This document shows, in pieces, positions 27,370 to 35,903 of a stretch of 64,000 nucleotides of DNA. Positions within the stretch are counted from its first letter, which is position 1. Every line of letters starts with the position of its first letter. Position numbers and translations under genes: made by a program. The notes below the pieces were generated by a model. The model worked only from the letters and a program-made list of their open reading frames with translations, did not search any database and was not told where the DNA came from. The stretch lies in the NCBI GenBank assembly GCA_900110395.1, contig FODP01000003.1, forward strand, positions 124,001-188,000, read 5' to 3'. The DNA is from Rhodospirillales bacterium URHD0017. GTDB lineage: Bacteria; Pseudomonadota; Alphaproteobacteria; Reyranellales; Reyranellaceae.

Positions 27370-28485
27370 ATGACCACGCCCACGACCATCGTCGAGCTGC
27401 GTTCAACCCTGCTGCAGATACCGTGGCGCGGGCCACCACCGGCCGCCGGCATCCTGTCGGCGCCGAAGCGCGACATCTATGTGCTGGAGATCGAGACCCA
27501 GGGCGGCCTCATAGGCATGAGCTACCTGATGCCCCTGCGCGGCGGGCTGCACACGCTCGATGCCTGCATGAAGGAGCTCATAGCCCCGCACATCATCGGC
27601 CGCGACGCCACCGAGATCGAGGCGATCTGGCAGGTGCTCTACAAGAGCAACTTCTGGCTGGGCCGCATGGGCGTCACGGTGTTCGCCCAGAGCGCCGTCG
27701 ACATGGCGCTGTGGGACATCTTGGGCAAGCGCGCCGGCCTGCCCCTGTTCCGCCTGTGGGGCGCGGCACGCACCGAGGTCCCGGCCTACGGCTCGGGCTG
27801 TTTTCGCGGCCTTGGCCGCGACGGCATGATTGCGCGGGCCAAGGAATTCACGGCGCAAGGTCTGAAGGCGATCAAGATGCAGGTCGCGCACATCCGGCCG
27901 TGGCGCGAAGACGTGCAGAACGTCAAGGCGATGCGCGAGGCGATGGGTGGCGGCATCGAGATCATGATCGACGTCAACATGGGCTGGGACGCCGATACCG
28001 CCATCCAGGCCGGCCATCGCATCGACGAGTTCGATCCCTACTGGCTCGAGGAGCCGGTGGTGGCCGAGGATTTTTCCGGCTATCGCCGCATCGCCGCAGC
28101 GCTGAAGACCAGGATCGTGGGCGGCGAGAGTCATTTCACGCGCAACGACCTGCGCCCCTTCTTCGAGACACCGTGCGTGCCCATCCTGCAGCCCGACCCG
28201 ATGCGGGGCGGCTATACCGAGCTGCGCAAGATTGCGGCCGCAGCCGAACCGTGGGGCATCAGGATCGCGCCGCACCTCTTCCATGAGACCATGGTCCACG
28301 TGCTGGCCTCGATCCCCAACGCCAATTATCTCGAATACATGGACTGGAACGACGATCTTTGGATCGAGCCGGTGCTGCCGTCGAAGACCGGAACGATGGC
28401 GCCGCCGGAACGGCCGGGCCATGGCCTCGCCTTCCGGCCCGAGATCCTGAAGGATTGCCGGATCGGCGGGCAGAGGATGACGTGA
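27370..28485 (+). CDS. Mandelate racemase/enolase-superfamily protein with KxQ motif
   Basis: A 371-residue enolase-superfamily protein. N-terminal capping domain to about residue 130, then the barrel. Aligned by eye with mandelate racemase, the metal ligands are Asp201, Glu227 and Glu253, and the Asp276-His302 dyad with Glu322 is in place. The catalytic Lys pair is changed: Lys169 is kept but position 171, normally Lys, is Gln (AIKMQVA). So one of the two bases is missing, and only the His-side or Lys169-based chemistry is available. The family dehydrates or racemises acid sugars. It overlaps the following cytochrome gene (GTGA), so the two are translated together. Confidence 0.85.
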   Translation: MTTPTTIVELRSTLLQIPWRGPPPAAGILSAPKRDIYVLEIETQGGLIGMSYLMPLRGGLHTLDACMKELIAPHIIGRDATEIEAIWQVLYKSNFWLGRMGVTVFAQSAVDMALWDILGKRAGLPLFRLWGAARTEVPAYGSGCFRGLGRDGMIARAKEFTAQGLKAIKMQVAHIRPWREDVQNVKAMREAMGGGIEIMIDVNMGWDADTAIQAGHRIDEFDPYWLEEPVVAEDFSGYRRIAAALKTRIVGGESHFTRNDLRPFFETPCVPILQPDPMRGGYTELRKIAAAAEPWGIRIAPHLFHETMVHVLASIPNANYLEYMDWNDDLWIEPVLPSKTGTMAPPERPGHGLAFRPEILKDCRIGGQRMT

Positions 28486-29315
28486 CGGCAGCAGCGCGGC
28501 TTCTGATGGCCGCACTGTTGGGGATCATCACAGCGACGTCTGCCGTCGCACAGTCGCCGACGCTCACGATCACCGGTCCGAACGCGAGCCGGAGCTACAC
28601 GCAGGAGGCCTTGCTCGCCAACCCGACCGTGCGCAGCATCACGGTGACCGATGCCATCTACCATCGTCCGATGACCTACCGCGCCATTCCCTTGCCAGAG
28701 CTGCTGAAGGGCACCGCGATCGGCGCGGACGACTACCTGCAGGCACGCGCCATCGACAATTTCTCGGTCAGCATCCCGGGCAGTCTCGTCACTGCCAACT
28801 CGGCAGAGATCGAAGGCTTCCTCGCCGTCGAGACTCCCGCGGCGCCGTGGCCGCCCCTTCCGGGCAAGCCCGACAAGGCGAGTGCCGGTCCGTTCTACAT
28901 CGTCTGGCGGCTCGTCCCGCCGGCGCGCGTCAGCCCCGAATATTGGGCTTATCGCCTCGCCGCGATCGCCGTCACCGAAAGCCCCCTGAAGCGCTGGCCA
29001 GGCCTCGCCGTGGACGCCGACGTACCGGCGGGCGATCCCATTCGCATCGGCCTCGACCGTTACGTCGCGTTGTGCATGGCCTGCCATCGCTTCAACGGTG
29101 AAGGCGAAGGCGGACAGGGACCCGATCTCGGCCGGCCGATGAACGTCACGGACTATTTCCAGATCCCGGCGCTCAAGAAGTTCATCCGCGATCCGTCATC
29201 GGTGCGCCGGTGGCCCGAGCAGAAGATGGCGGGCTACGACCGGACGACGCTGAGCGACAGCGACCTCGACGCCATCGTCGACTGGCTCGCCTACAAGGCG
29301 AAACAGAAGCGCTAG
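28482..29315 (+). CDS. Exported SUOX-fold-like domain fused to a monohaem cytochrome c
   Basis: A 277-residue exported protein. After a signal peptide ending near AVAQ, residues 28-165 resemble the small molybdopterin-oxidoreductase-like domain (LTITGP, YTQEALLANP, TYRAIPLPELLKG, and a closing YRLAAIAV strand). A cytochrome c domain follows with the haem motif C198-M-A-C-H202, and a later Met in the EQKMAGYD segment as likely distal ligand. The only cysteines are those of the haem motif, so the Mo-ligating Cys of true sulfite oxidases is absent. The GTG at 28482 has AGAGG upstream and overlaps the preceding stop. Its stop shares CTAG with the convergent gene. Confidence 0.72.
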   Translation: MTAAARLLMAALLGIITATSAVAQSPTLTITGPNASRSYTQEALLANPTVRSITVTDAIYHRPMTYRAIPLPELLKGTAIGADDYLQARAIDNFSVSIPGSLVTANSAEIEGFLAVETPAAPWPPLPGKPDKASAGPFYIVWRLVPPARVSPEYWAYRLAAIAVTESPLKRWPGLAVDADVPAGDPIRIGLDRYVALCMACHRFNGEGEGGQGPDLGRPMNVTDYFQIPALKKFIRDPSSVRRWPEQKMAGYDRTTLSDSDLDAIVDWLAYKAKQKR

Positions 29316-29689
29316 CGCATCTGCCCGTCGAGCCAGCGGCGGGCCTCGTCGACGGTCTGGAAGATCTTCGCCTCCCGCGACGAGGCGCTGAGATTGATGA
29401 AGCGCTTGATGAACTCGCGGTTGATGCGGGTCGTCGCCACGAAGGCCGCCGGCCCGCCCTCCCATTTCTGTTCCTTGATGTAGGCGCTCATGCGCGCGCC
29501 GATCGCCATCACGTCGGCGTCGGTGAGCCGCGCTTCCATGGTGGTGGCGTCGAGCAGTTTGCCGTAGGGCTGGGCATCGGCCACGATCAAGGCATCGAAA
29601 TAGGCCTCGATCTCCAGCAGGGTCACCGGCCCGTCGGCGGTCACCATCACCAGTCGCTCGTCGTGCGAGATCGTCCAGCGCATCGGCAT
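29312..29689 (-). CDS. SpoIIAA/STAS-like protein of unknown role
   Basis: A 125-residue protein with the pattern of the SpoIIAA-like family: a first strand MRWTISHDERLVMVTADGPV, a helix LLEIEAYFDALIVADA, a strand YGKLLDATTMEA, and a C-terminal helix with VDEARRWLDGQ. Relatives are small cytosolic domains with no defined partner, sometimes linked to lipid or stress responses. The stop codon overlaps that of the convergent cytochrome gene in a shared CTAG. It lies 13 bases downstream of the M48 protease gene on the same strand and may be co-transcribed with it. Confidence 0.7.
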   Translation of the reverse strand: MPMRWTISHDERLVMVTADGPVTLLEIEAYFDALIVADAQPYGKLLDATTMEARLTDADVMAIGARMSAYIKEQKWEGGPAAFVATTRINREFIKRFINLSASSREAKIFQTVDEARRWLDGQMR

Positions 29690-29702
29690 CGGCTAGCACC
29701 CA

Positions 29703-30770
29703 CTACTTGCAGACATTGCGTATCGCCTTCCACTCGGCATCCGTAAAGGCCGGCCTGCCGGTCGACGGACGCCGCGTCGCGTCGATGCGCTCGGCGGTCG
29801 GCGGATGGCTCGACCAGATGCCGGCGATGGCGGCGGCGTCTTTGGGCTCCTTGGCCAGCATCTGCTCGAAGAAGCTCGCGATGCCGTCGGCGCGGATCTC
29901 GAGCTTCTCGAGGAGAGCCACGCCGGTCGAGTCGGCGTCGCGCTCGAAGGCGCGTCCGTTGCGCAACGCCAGCAGGACGTTGCCGCCCGAGGCCAGCGAG
30001 CCGAGCAGATCCGTGTAACCGCCGCTCACCAGCTTGACCAGAAGGTCGATGCCGTACTGGCGCACCACGCCCTTCATCGGATGGTAGTGCACGACATGGC
30101 CGATCTCGTGCGCCATGACGCCCGCCACCTGTGCGCTGTCCTTGGCCTGATCGAAGAGATCGGAATAGAAGACCAGGATACCACCCGGCAGGGTGAAGGC
30201 GTTGACCGGACCGCCTTCCATCACGTGCACCGCGATCTCGTGCGGATAATCGGCTGCCTTGGCCAGCCGATTGGCGAGATCGTTCAGCGCCCTCATGCCG
30301 GCCTTGCCGTGGCACTCGTCCTTGTCGGCCGTCAGCTCCTCGAACACGCTCTCGCCCAGCTTGACCTGCAGGCTGTAGGGCAGCAGCGGCGCGGCGTACT
30401 CGGTGCCGTAGTCGACGGCGAGCCAGAACAGCCCGATCAGGACGGCAAACGTCGCGCCGAAGGCGGCGATGCGGCGGACCGGCGGGACCCGAGTCCCGGC
30501 GAGCGGCGCGAGCTGCGGCACCAGCGAGGCGAGCTGCCGGCGCAGCTCGGGGTCGTCGACCACCAGGCGCGCCTCGGCGCCCTTGCGCGCGATCGGCGGC
30601 GTCACCTCGTGCTGGACGTCGCCCAGCACGACAAGCTCGCCGATCGGCCAGCGCGCCAGGATGCCGGCGTCGGCGAGGCGGAAGATCACCAGCTCATTGG
30701 CGGCGGTGCGGACGCTCACGTCGTGCACTTGCGCGGTCTCACCATCGTAGAAGCGGGCCGAGGTTGCCAT
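29703..30770 (-). CDS. M48-family membrane-anchored metalloprotease
   Basis: A 355-residue protein. Residues 1-100 form a soluble beta-rich domain, residues 101-119 a membrane helix (IAAFGATFAVLIGLFWLAV), and the rest is an M48 protease with zinc motif H221-E-I-G-H225 and the downstream Glu in the FERDADSTGV segment. The order fits proteases of the periplasmic side rather than HtpX. The gene begins one base before the stop of the DUF898 gene upstream, a pairing seen in many proteobacteria, which suggests a joint role in envelope quality control. Confidence 0.88.
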   Translation of the reverse strand: MATSARFYDGETAQVHDVSVRTAANELVIFRLADAGILARWPIGELVVLGDVQHEVTPPIARKGAEARLVVDDPELRRQLASLVPQLAPLAGTRVPPVRRIAAFGATFAVLIGLFWLAVDYGTEYAAPLLPYSLQVKLGESVFEELTADKDECHGKAGMRALNDLANRLAKAADYPHEIAVHVMEGGPVNAFTLPGGILVFYSDLFDQAKDSAQVAGVMAHEIGHVVHYHPMKGVVRQYGIDLLVKLVSGGYTDLLGSLASGGNVLLALRNGRAFERDADSTGVALLEKLEIRADGIASFFEQMLAKEPKDAAAIAGIWSSHPPTAERIDATRRPSTGRPAFTDAEWKAIRNVCK

Positions 30771-30771
30771 G

Positions 30772-31977
30772 TCAGACGCCGCTCACGTCGAACATGTCCA
30801 GAAGCCCCTCGCCGTAGCGCGGCCCGAGGTCGGTCGGCTGGCGGATCGACGCGCCGTCCGGTGCACCGTAGAGCCACAGCTCGGCCGAGATCAGCCTCAA
30901 GGTGCGATGCATGACCCAGGGCCAGCCCAGCCCCAGGGTCAGCACGATGATCAGGTAGTTCAACACCAGGAAGCCCCACATCTGGCGCGTCGAGATCGCC
31001 GTGGCGAACAACACGTTGCCGGCGCGGCTGTGGCTGACGAGATAGCGGAAAAGATAGGCCTGCCACCAGCAGCGCAAAGGCAGGATCAGCAGGCTGAAGA
31101 TGATGTAGAGGCCGATCGCCAGCGCCGCGACCAGGAGGATGATGCGCAGGCTGGGCCGCGTCAGCACCTTCCGAATCTCGTCCTCGGTGAAGTCGAGACC
31201 GAGGCCGCCGACGGCGCCGCCGATCGCGGTGAAGAAGATGACGGCCGCCACCACCCAGGCGATGATATTGAGGAAGTAGTAGGCGGTGTAGCGGGCGTAG
31301 ATGTCACCGGCGCTGCCGGCGAAGACGAAGGGCAGGCTGCCGAAGCGCGTGTTGGTGATGCGCGGTCGTGCCAGGTTCACCGACACCAGCGGCGTCAGCA
31401 GCTGGCCGGTGACGGCGTTGGCGAAGGTGAGGAAGGTGGCTAACCCGCCGTAGCGCCAGGCCGAGCCCGCCAGCCCGCAGCGTATGCCGCGCCAGCGCGT
31501 ACGCGACAGCCGGTAGCGCAGCCCGGCATAGTGGCCGACGTAGGCAAGCGGAAAGCCGATCAGCGCGACCGACAGCGAGAAGATGTCGAACAGCCCGAAG
31601 CTCGCGAGCGGCCTTTCATGGAAGACGTAGATCCACACCAGGTACATCAGGCCGCCCCAACCGGCGAGCATCAACAGGGCCAGCAGGAAGCCCACCATCA
31701 GCTCGATGCCGCGGCCGCGATACTCGAAGCGGTCGCCCAGGATGGCGAAGTGGTTCCACAGGTAGCGCCGGATGCGCGTGCGCCCCCAGAAGCGCGACCA
31801 GCCCAGGGTGGCCAGCATCAGCACCAGGTGGCGCAGATAGATCACATAGAGCTCGCCGAGCTTGCCGTCGTAGCGCGGCCGGCTCGGCGTCAGGTCCGGC
31901 TCGGTCGTCGCGGCGGCCATGGCGGCAGCCGGGCTGGCGGGGGTGGCAGCCTGGCCCCAGGGCGATGTCGTGGTCAC
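30772..31977 (-). CDS. YjgN/DUF898 family membrane protein
   Basis: A 401-residue protein with about eight membrane helices. The DUF898 hallmarks are YDGKLGELYVIYLRHLVL, the GWSRFWGRTRIRRYLWNH motif, and the repeated RRYLW/RYLVSH segments before helices. The function of the family is unknown. About 35 residues at the N-terminus are Ala/Pro/Thr-rich and probably disordered. The downstream M48 protease starts next to its stop codon, so the two likely form one unit. It diverges from meaA with 98 bases between. Confidence 0.85.
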   Translation of the reverse strand: MTTTSPWGQAATPASPAAAMAAATTEPDLTPSRPRYDGKLGELYVIYLRHLVLMLATLGWSRFWGRTRIRRYLWNHFAILGDRFEYRGRGIELMVGFLLALLMLAGWGGLMYLVWIYVFHERPLASFGLFDIFSLSVALIGFPLAYVGHYAGLRYRLSRTRWRGIRCGLAGSAWRYGGLATFLTFANAVTGQLLTPLVSVNLARPRITNTRFGSLPFVFAGSAGDIYARYTAYYFLNIIAWVVAAVIFFTAIGGAVGGLGLDFTEDEIRKVLTRPSLRIILLVAALAIGLYIIFSLLILPLRCWWQAYLFRYLVSHSRAGNVLFATAISTRQMWGFLVLNYLIIVLTLGLGWPWVMHRTLRLISAELWLYGAPDGASIRQPTDLGPRYGEGLLDMFDVSGV

Positions 31978-32075
31978 CGAAGTTTTTCCCTTGGTTGCGC
32001 CGCGAAATCATTCATGCTGCAATGCAACATCGCTTGATATAGGCAGTCTACGGAAACCTTTCAGCAGCCGCCACC

Positions 32076-34049
32076 ATGACCCAGCGCGACCGTCCCTGGT
32101 TGATCAGGACCTATGCCGGCCATTCGACCGCGGCCAAGTCCAACGAGCTGTACCGCACCAACTTGAGTCGCGGCCAGACCGGGCTGTCGGTCGCCTTCGA
32201 TCTGCCGACCCAGACCGGCTACGACTCCGACCACCCCCTGGCCAAGGGCGAGGTCGGCAAGGTCGGCGTGCCGATCAGTCATCTCGGTGACATGCGGACC
32301 CTGTTCGACGGCATCCCGCTCGACCGCATGAACACGTCGATGACCATCAACGCGCCGGCGGCGTGGCTGCTCTCGCTCTATATCGCCGCCGCCGAAGCGC
32401 AGGGCGTCGAGCGCGCCAAGCTGCAGGGCACGACGCAGAACGACATCATCAAGGAGTATCTTTCGCGCGGCACCTACATCTTCCCGCCCGAGCCGTCGTT
32501 GCGCCTGACCGCCGACACGATCGGCTTCACCTACCGCGAGGTTCCCAAGTGGAACCCGATGAACGTCTGCAGCTACCACCTGCAGGAAGCCGGTGCGACA
32601 CCGGTGCAGGAGCTCGCCTTCTCGCTCGCCAACGCCATCGCCGTGCTCGACGCCGTGCGCAGCCGTGGCCAGGTGCCCGAGGCGGATTTCCCGCAGGTCG
32701 TCGGCCGCATCTCCTTCTTCGTCAATGCCGGCATCCGCTTCGTCACCGAGATGTGCAAGATGCGGGCGTTCGCCGAGCTGTGGGATGAGCTGACGCGCAC
32801 GCGCTATGGCGTGACCGACGCCAAACAGCGGCTGTTCCGCTACGGCGTACAGGTGAACTCGCTCGGCCTCACCGAGCAGCAGCCCGAGAACAACGTCTAT
32901 CGCATCCTGCTCGAAATGCTGTCCGTGGTGATGAGCAAGAACGCCCGCGCCCGCTCGGTGCAGCTGCCGGCCTGGAACGAGGCGCTCGGCCTGCCGCGGC
33001 CGTGGGACCAGCAGTGGTCGCTCAGGCTGCAGCAGATCGTCGCCTTCGAGACCGACCTTCTGGAGTATGGCGACATCTTCGACGGCAGCGCCGAGATCGC
33101 GCGCAAGGTCGAGGCGCTGAAGCAGGAAGCCACTGCCGAGGTGGCGCGCATCGCCGACATGGGCGGCGCGGTGGCCGCGATCGAGGCGGCCTACATGAAG
33201 CAGCGCCTGGTCGAATCCAACCTGAAGCGCCTTGCCGCCATCGAGGCTGGCGAGCAGACCGTGGTCGGCGTCAACGCCTACACCGACGCCGAGCCCTCGC
33301 CCCTGTCGACCGGCGAAGGCGCCATCCTGACCGTCGACGCCTCGGTCGAGCGCGAGCAGGTCGAGCGCCTGAAAGCGTGGCGGGACTCGCGCGACAGCGC
33401 CGTGGTGAAGAAGGCGCTCGATGAGCTCGCCGCCGCCGCCAAGGAAGACCGCAACGTCATGCCGGCCTCGATCGCCTGCGCGCAGGCGGGCATCACCACC
33501 GGCGAGTGGACCGAGACCCTGCGCTCGGTGTTCGGCGAATATCGCGCACCCACGGGCGTGGCGCGCGCCGTCGGCGTCAGCGACGGCCGCCTGGAAGCCG
33601 CGCGCCGCGAAGTTGACACGGTGTCGCGCCGCCTCGGCCGCCGCATAAAAATCCTGGTCGGCAAGCCCGGTCTCGACGGGCATTCCAACGGCGCCGAGCA
33701 GATCGCCGTGCGCGCCCGCGACTGCGGCATGGAAGTGGTCTACGAGGGCATCCGGCTGACGCCCGAGCGCATCGTCAACGCCGCCCTCGAGGAGAGCGTG
33801 CACGTCGTCGGCCTCTCGATCCTGTCGGGCGGTCACGTCTCCCTGGTCGGCGAGGTCTTGGCCGGCCTGCGCGCCGCCGGCATCGGCGACGTGCCGGTGG
33901 TCGTGGGCGGCATCATCCCTCCGGCCGACGCCGAGACGCTGATCAAGGCCGGCGTCGCCCGCGTCTATACGCCGAAGGACTTCGACCTCACCCAGATCAT
34001 GCGCGACATCGTGGCCGTGGTGGACGGCGCGTGGAAGGAAGCAGCGTGA
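32076..34049 (+). CDS. meaA: Ethylmalonyl-CoA mutase (MeaA-type B12 mutase)
   Basis: A 657-residue adenosylcobalamin mutase. The TIM-barrel part holds GLSVAFDLPTQTGYDSDHPLA and TINAPAAWLLSLYIAAAEAQG. The C-terminal B12 domain holds D534-G-H-S-N-G539, the DxHxxG cobalt-ligand motif, and VVVGGIIPP. Length and the single-chain layout match ethylmalonyl-CoA mutase, which converts (2R)-ethylmalonyl-CoA to methylsuccinyl-CoA for acetyl-CoA assimilation in bacteria lacking isocitrate lyase. Other genes of the pathway are not in the window. The upstream spacer holds CTGCAATGCAA at 32017-32027, close to the CTGC-N3-GCAG pattern of PhaR-type regulators, a weak hint of carbon-storage control. Confidence 0.92.
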   Translation: MTQRDRPWLIRTYAGHSTAAKSNELYRTNLSRGQTGLSVAFDLPTQTGYDSDHPLAKGEVGKVGVPISHLGDMRTLFDGIPLDRMNTSMTINAPAAWLLSLYIAAAEAQGVERAKLQGTTQNDIIKEYLSRGTYIFPPEPSLRLTADTIGFTYREVPKWNPMNVCSYHLQEAGATPVQELAFSLANAIAVLDAVRSRGQVPEADFPQVVGRISFFVNAGIRFVTEMCKMRAFAELWDELTRTRYGVTDAKQRLFRYGVQVNSLGLTEQQPENNVYRILLEMLSVVMSKNARARSVQLPAWNEALGLPRPWDQQWSLRLQQIVAFETDLLEYGDIFDGSAEIARKVEALKQEATAEVARIADMGGAVAAIEAAYMKQRLVESNLKRLAAIEAGEQTVVGVNAYTDAEPSPLSTGEGAILTVDASVEREQVERLKAWRDSRDSAVVKKALDELAAAAKEDRNVMPASIACAQAGITTGEWTETLRSVFGEYRAPTGVARAVGVSDGRLEAARREVDTVSRRLGRRIKILVGKPGLDGHSNGAEQIAVRARDCGMEVVYEGIRLTPERIVNAALEESVHVVGLSILSGGHVSLVGEVLAGLRAAGIGDVPVVVGGIIPPADAETLIKAGVARVYTPKDFDLTQIMRDIVAVVDGAWKEAA

Positions 34050-34052
34050 TCA

Positions 34053-34129
34053 TGTCGTCCTGAGCGCAGCGAAGGACCTCATCGCCGCTTGCAACCGGCA
34101 TGAGATCCTTCGCTTCGCTCAGGATGACA
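34053..34129. repeat. Palindromic dispersed repeat with 29-base arms
   Basis: Arms 34053-34081 and 34101-34129 are inverted copies of a GTCxTCCTGAGCGxAGCGAAGG word with four mismatches over 29 bases, around a 19-base loop. A half-copy occurs at 4241-4265. Such repeats are frequent between genes in alphaproteobacteria and can end transcription both ways. The right arm contains the stop codon of the thioesterase-like gene at 34119-34121. Confidence 0.75.
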
Positions 34130-34484
34130 AGGTAGCCGTTGCGTGCAGCATCGGCTCGACGACGGCGTGGCTGAACAGCCAGGTCTCGGCGTGCACCGTC
34201 CCGCCCTCGCGGCGGATCACGCGGGAGAGTGCCAGCACGTCGGCATCCTGCGCGGCGCGCAGCACCGTGACGTTGAGATGCGTCAGCGTTGACCTCAACC
34301 CCGCTGCCGCACGCAGAGACGTGTCGACAAGAGACAACAGCGCAGCGCTTGACCATATCTCGCCAAGCTTGAGCGAAAAGCGCAGGCGGACCTCCTGATC
34401 CTGGCATTCCTCGACGAACACCTCGTGCCGGTCGGCTGCCGGCAGGGTCTTGTCCAGGAGCTGCTGCAATTCGTCTTCGGTCAT
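34119..34484 (-). CDS. PaaI-like hotdog-fold thioesterase
   Basis: A 121-residue single hotdog domain. The pattern includes a central helix GEIWSSAALLSLVDTSLRAA, strands LTHLNVTVLRAAQDADVLALSRVIRREG, and a final strand MLHATATLS, as in the PaaI/4HBT2 group. These enzymes hydrolyse acyl-CoA or aryl-CoA thioesters as dimers or tetramers; the substrate is unknown. The final three residues and TGA stop come from a dispersed repeat, so the ancestral end may have been longer. It diverges from the Nudix gene 29 bases away. Confidence 0.75.
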   Translation of the reverse strand: MTEDELQQLLDKTLPAADRHEVFVEECQDQEVRLRFSLKLGEIWSSAALLSLVDTSLRAAAGLRSTLTHLNVTVLRAAQDADVLALSRVIRREGGTVHAETWLFSHAVVEPMLHATATLSS

Positions 34485-34513
34485 GCGCGCGATGGTATGC
34501 TATCCCCCAGGCA

Positions 34514-35389
34514 ATGTCGTTCCTCGACCACATCACGCGCTGCAACAACGCCGACCTCAGCCAGTTCGAGCCGTGGTTCATCGGCCAACAGCGCGCGGGC
34601 TTCCTCCATCGCGACTTCGCGCCTGTCGTCGCCGAGCGGCCCGGCCTCTTCGCGCGACGCGATGGCGCCTGGCATCTCGATGCGGCGCTCGACACGCCGG
34701 ACAAGCGGACGGCGGCCATGCGCACCTTCCTGCTCGAGCTGCGTGAGCGCGGCCAGTTCGGCAAGCAGTGGCGCGAGGAGGTCTATCCCGTCACCTGGGT
34801 GTTCACCGATCCGCCGCTGATGACGATGGAGCGCGCGGCGGTGCCGTGGTTCGGCGTGCGCGGCTTCGGTCCGCACATGACCGGCTACGTGCGGCGCAAG
34901 GACGGCCTGCACATCTGGGTACCGCGGCGTTCCTATACGAAACCGACCTTTCCCGGGCAGCTCGACAACACCGTGGCCGGCGGCCAGCCGACCGGCATCG
35001 GCCTGCACGACAATCTGATCAAGGAATGTGCAGAGGAAGCCTCGATCCCGCGCGCGCTCGCCGAGCAGGCCAAGGCGGTGAGCACCATCGCCTACCTCAA
35101 CCAGTCCGGCCCGCAGCTCAAGCCCGACCTCATGACATGCTTCGATCTCGAACTGCCCGAAGATTTCACACCGCGCGCAAACGACGGCGAGGTGCACACC
35201 TTCGAGCTGTGGCCGGTGCGGCGCGTGTTCGAGACCGTACGCGACACCACCGAGTTCAAGTACAACTGCAATCTCGTGCTGATCGACTTCTTCGTACGCC
35301 ACGGACTGCTGACGAGCGACGATCCACAGTTCATGGCCATCGTCTCCGGACTGAAGAAGGAGTACACTCCGCACAACGGTATCGGTTGA
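34514..35389 (+). CDS. Nudix-family protein with DUF4743 N-terminus
   Basis: A 291-residue protein of the type related to thiamin pyrophosphokinase-linked Nudix proteins. Residues 1-110 match DUF4743 (PWFIGQQRAGFLHRDFAPVV). The Nudix domain follows with HMTGYVRRKDGLHIWVPRR and the box AGGQPTGIGLHDNLIKECAEEASI. In the box the REUxEE core appears as KECAEE, but the Glu normally at the start of the helix region is missing, as is common in this subgroup. Fungal and plant relatives hydrolyse damaged thiamin diphosphate derivatives. That role here is possible but unproven. Confidence 0.82.
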   Translation: MSFLDHITRCNNADLSQFEPWFIGQQRAGFLHRDFAPVVAERPGLFARRDGAWHLDAALDTPDKRTAAMRTFLLELRERGQFGKQWREEVYPVTWVFTDPPLMTMERAAVPWFGVRGFGPHMTGYVRRKDGLHIWVPRRSYTKPTFPGQLDNTVAGGQPTGIGLHDNLIKECAEEASIPRALAEQAKAVSTIAYLNQSGPQLKPDLMTCFDLELPEDFTPRANDGEVHTFELWPVRRVFETVRDTTEFKYNCNLVLIDFFVRHGLLTSDDPQFMAIVSGLKKEYTPHNGIG

Positions 35390-35453
35390 GCGACGGCGCG
35401 TCGCGACGAATACGTGGCCGGCTCACCAGAGTCTGCGAAAGGTGGCACCCCTC

Positions 35454-35831
35454 ATGCCACGATACGCGCTTGTTGGTGTCGTTTCGGTTGGCCTGCTGTT
35501 CGGCGCGGGCACTTTCCTTCGAGCCTTGGCACAAGATGGTCACCACGGCCTGGGCCACGCCGAGAACCATGACTGGTATCAGGAGCTCAAGCAGCCGGGC
35601 ACGGGCTACTCGTGCTGCAACGGCACGATCAACGGCGTCGAAGGCGACTGCCGGCCAACCCGGGCCTACGTCAACGACGACGGTCAATGGTACGCCCTGC
35701 TCAACGGCCGCTGGGTGCCGGTGCCGCCGCGCGTCGTTCTGCGGCAGCTCGCACCCGACGGCTCGTCGCATATTTGTGCCAGCAAAAGCGGCATGATCTA
35801 TTGTTTTCTAGGCGGCTCACCCAAGATTTGA
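35454..35831 (+). CDS. Small secreted Cys-rich protein, first tandem copy
   Basis: I do not recognise a named family. The 125-residue product begins with a signal peptide (PRYALVGVVSVGLLFGAGTF, cleavage near ALAQ). A short His-rich linker follows, then a compact domain with NHDWYQELKQPGTGYSCCNG, GDCRPTRAY, WYALLNGRWVPVPP, HICAS and IYCFLGG. Its five cysteines are Cys54, 55, 66, 108 and 117. The adjacent 35904-36290 product has the same domain: 78 of 92 aligned residues are identical by hand count. The ATG at 35454 was chosen over a GTG 12 bases earlier that lacks a spaced ribosome site. Confidence 0.75.
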   Translation: MPRYALVGVVSVGLLFGAGTFLRALAQDGHHGLGHAENHDWYQELKQPGTGYSCCNGTINGVEGDCRPTRAYVNDDGQWYALLNGRWVPVPPRVVLRQLAPDGSSHICASKSGMIYCFLGGSPKI

Positions 35832-35903
35832 TGAGGAACCAAAAGGTTCCCGGCCTCGTTGCGAAAACGGTGGGTCGTTGCTGCGGCAGACGGAGGCGGT
35901 TCG

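Noticed and set aside
29312..29315. Overlap of convergent stop codons as a special signal
   Set aside because: Both genes simply end in a shared CTAG; such overlaps are common in compact genomes.
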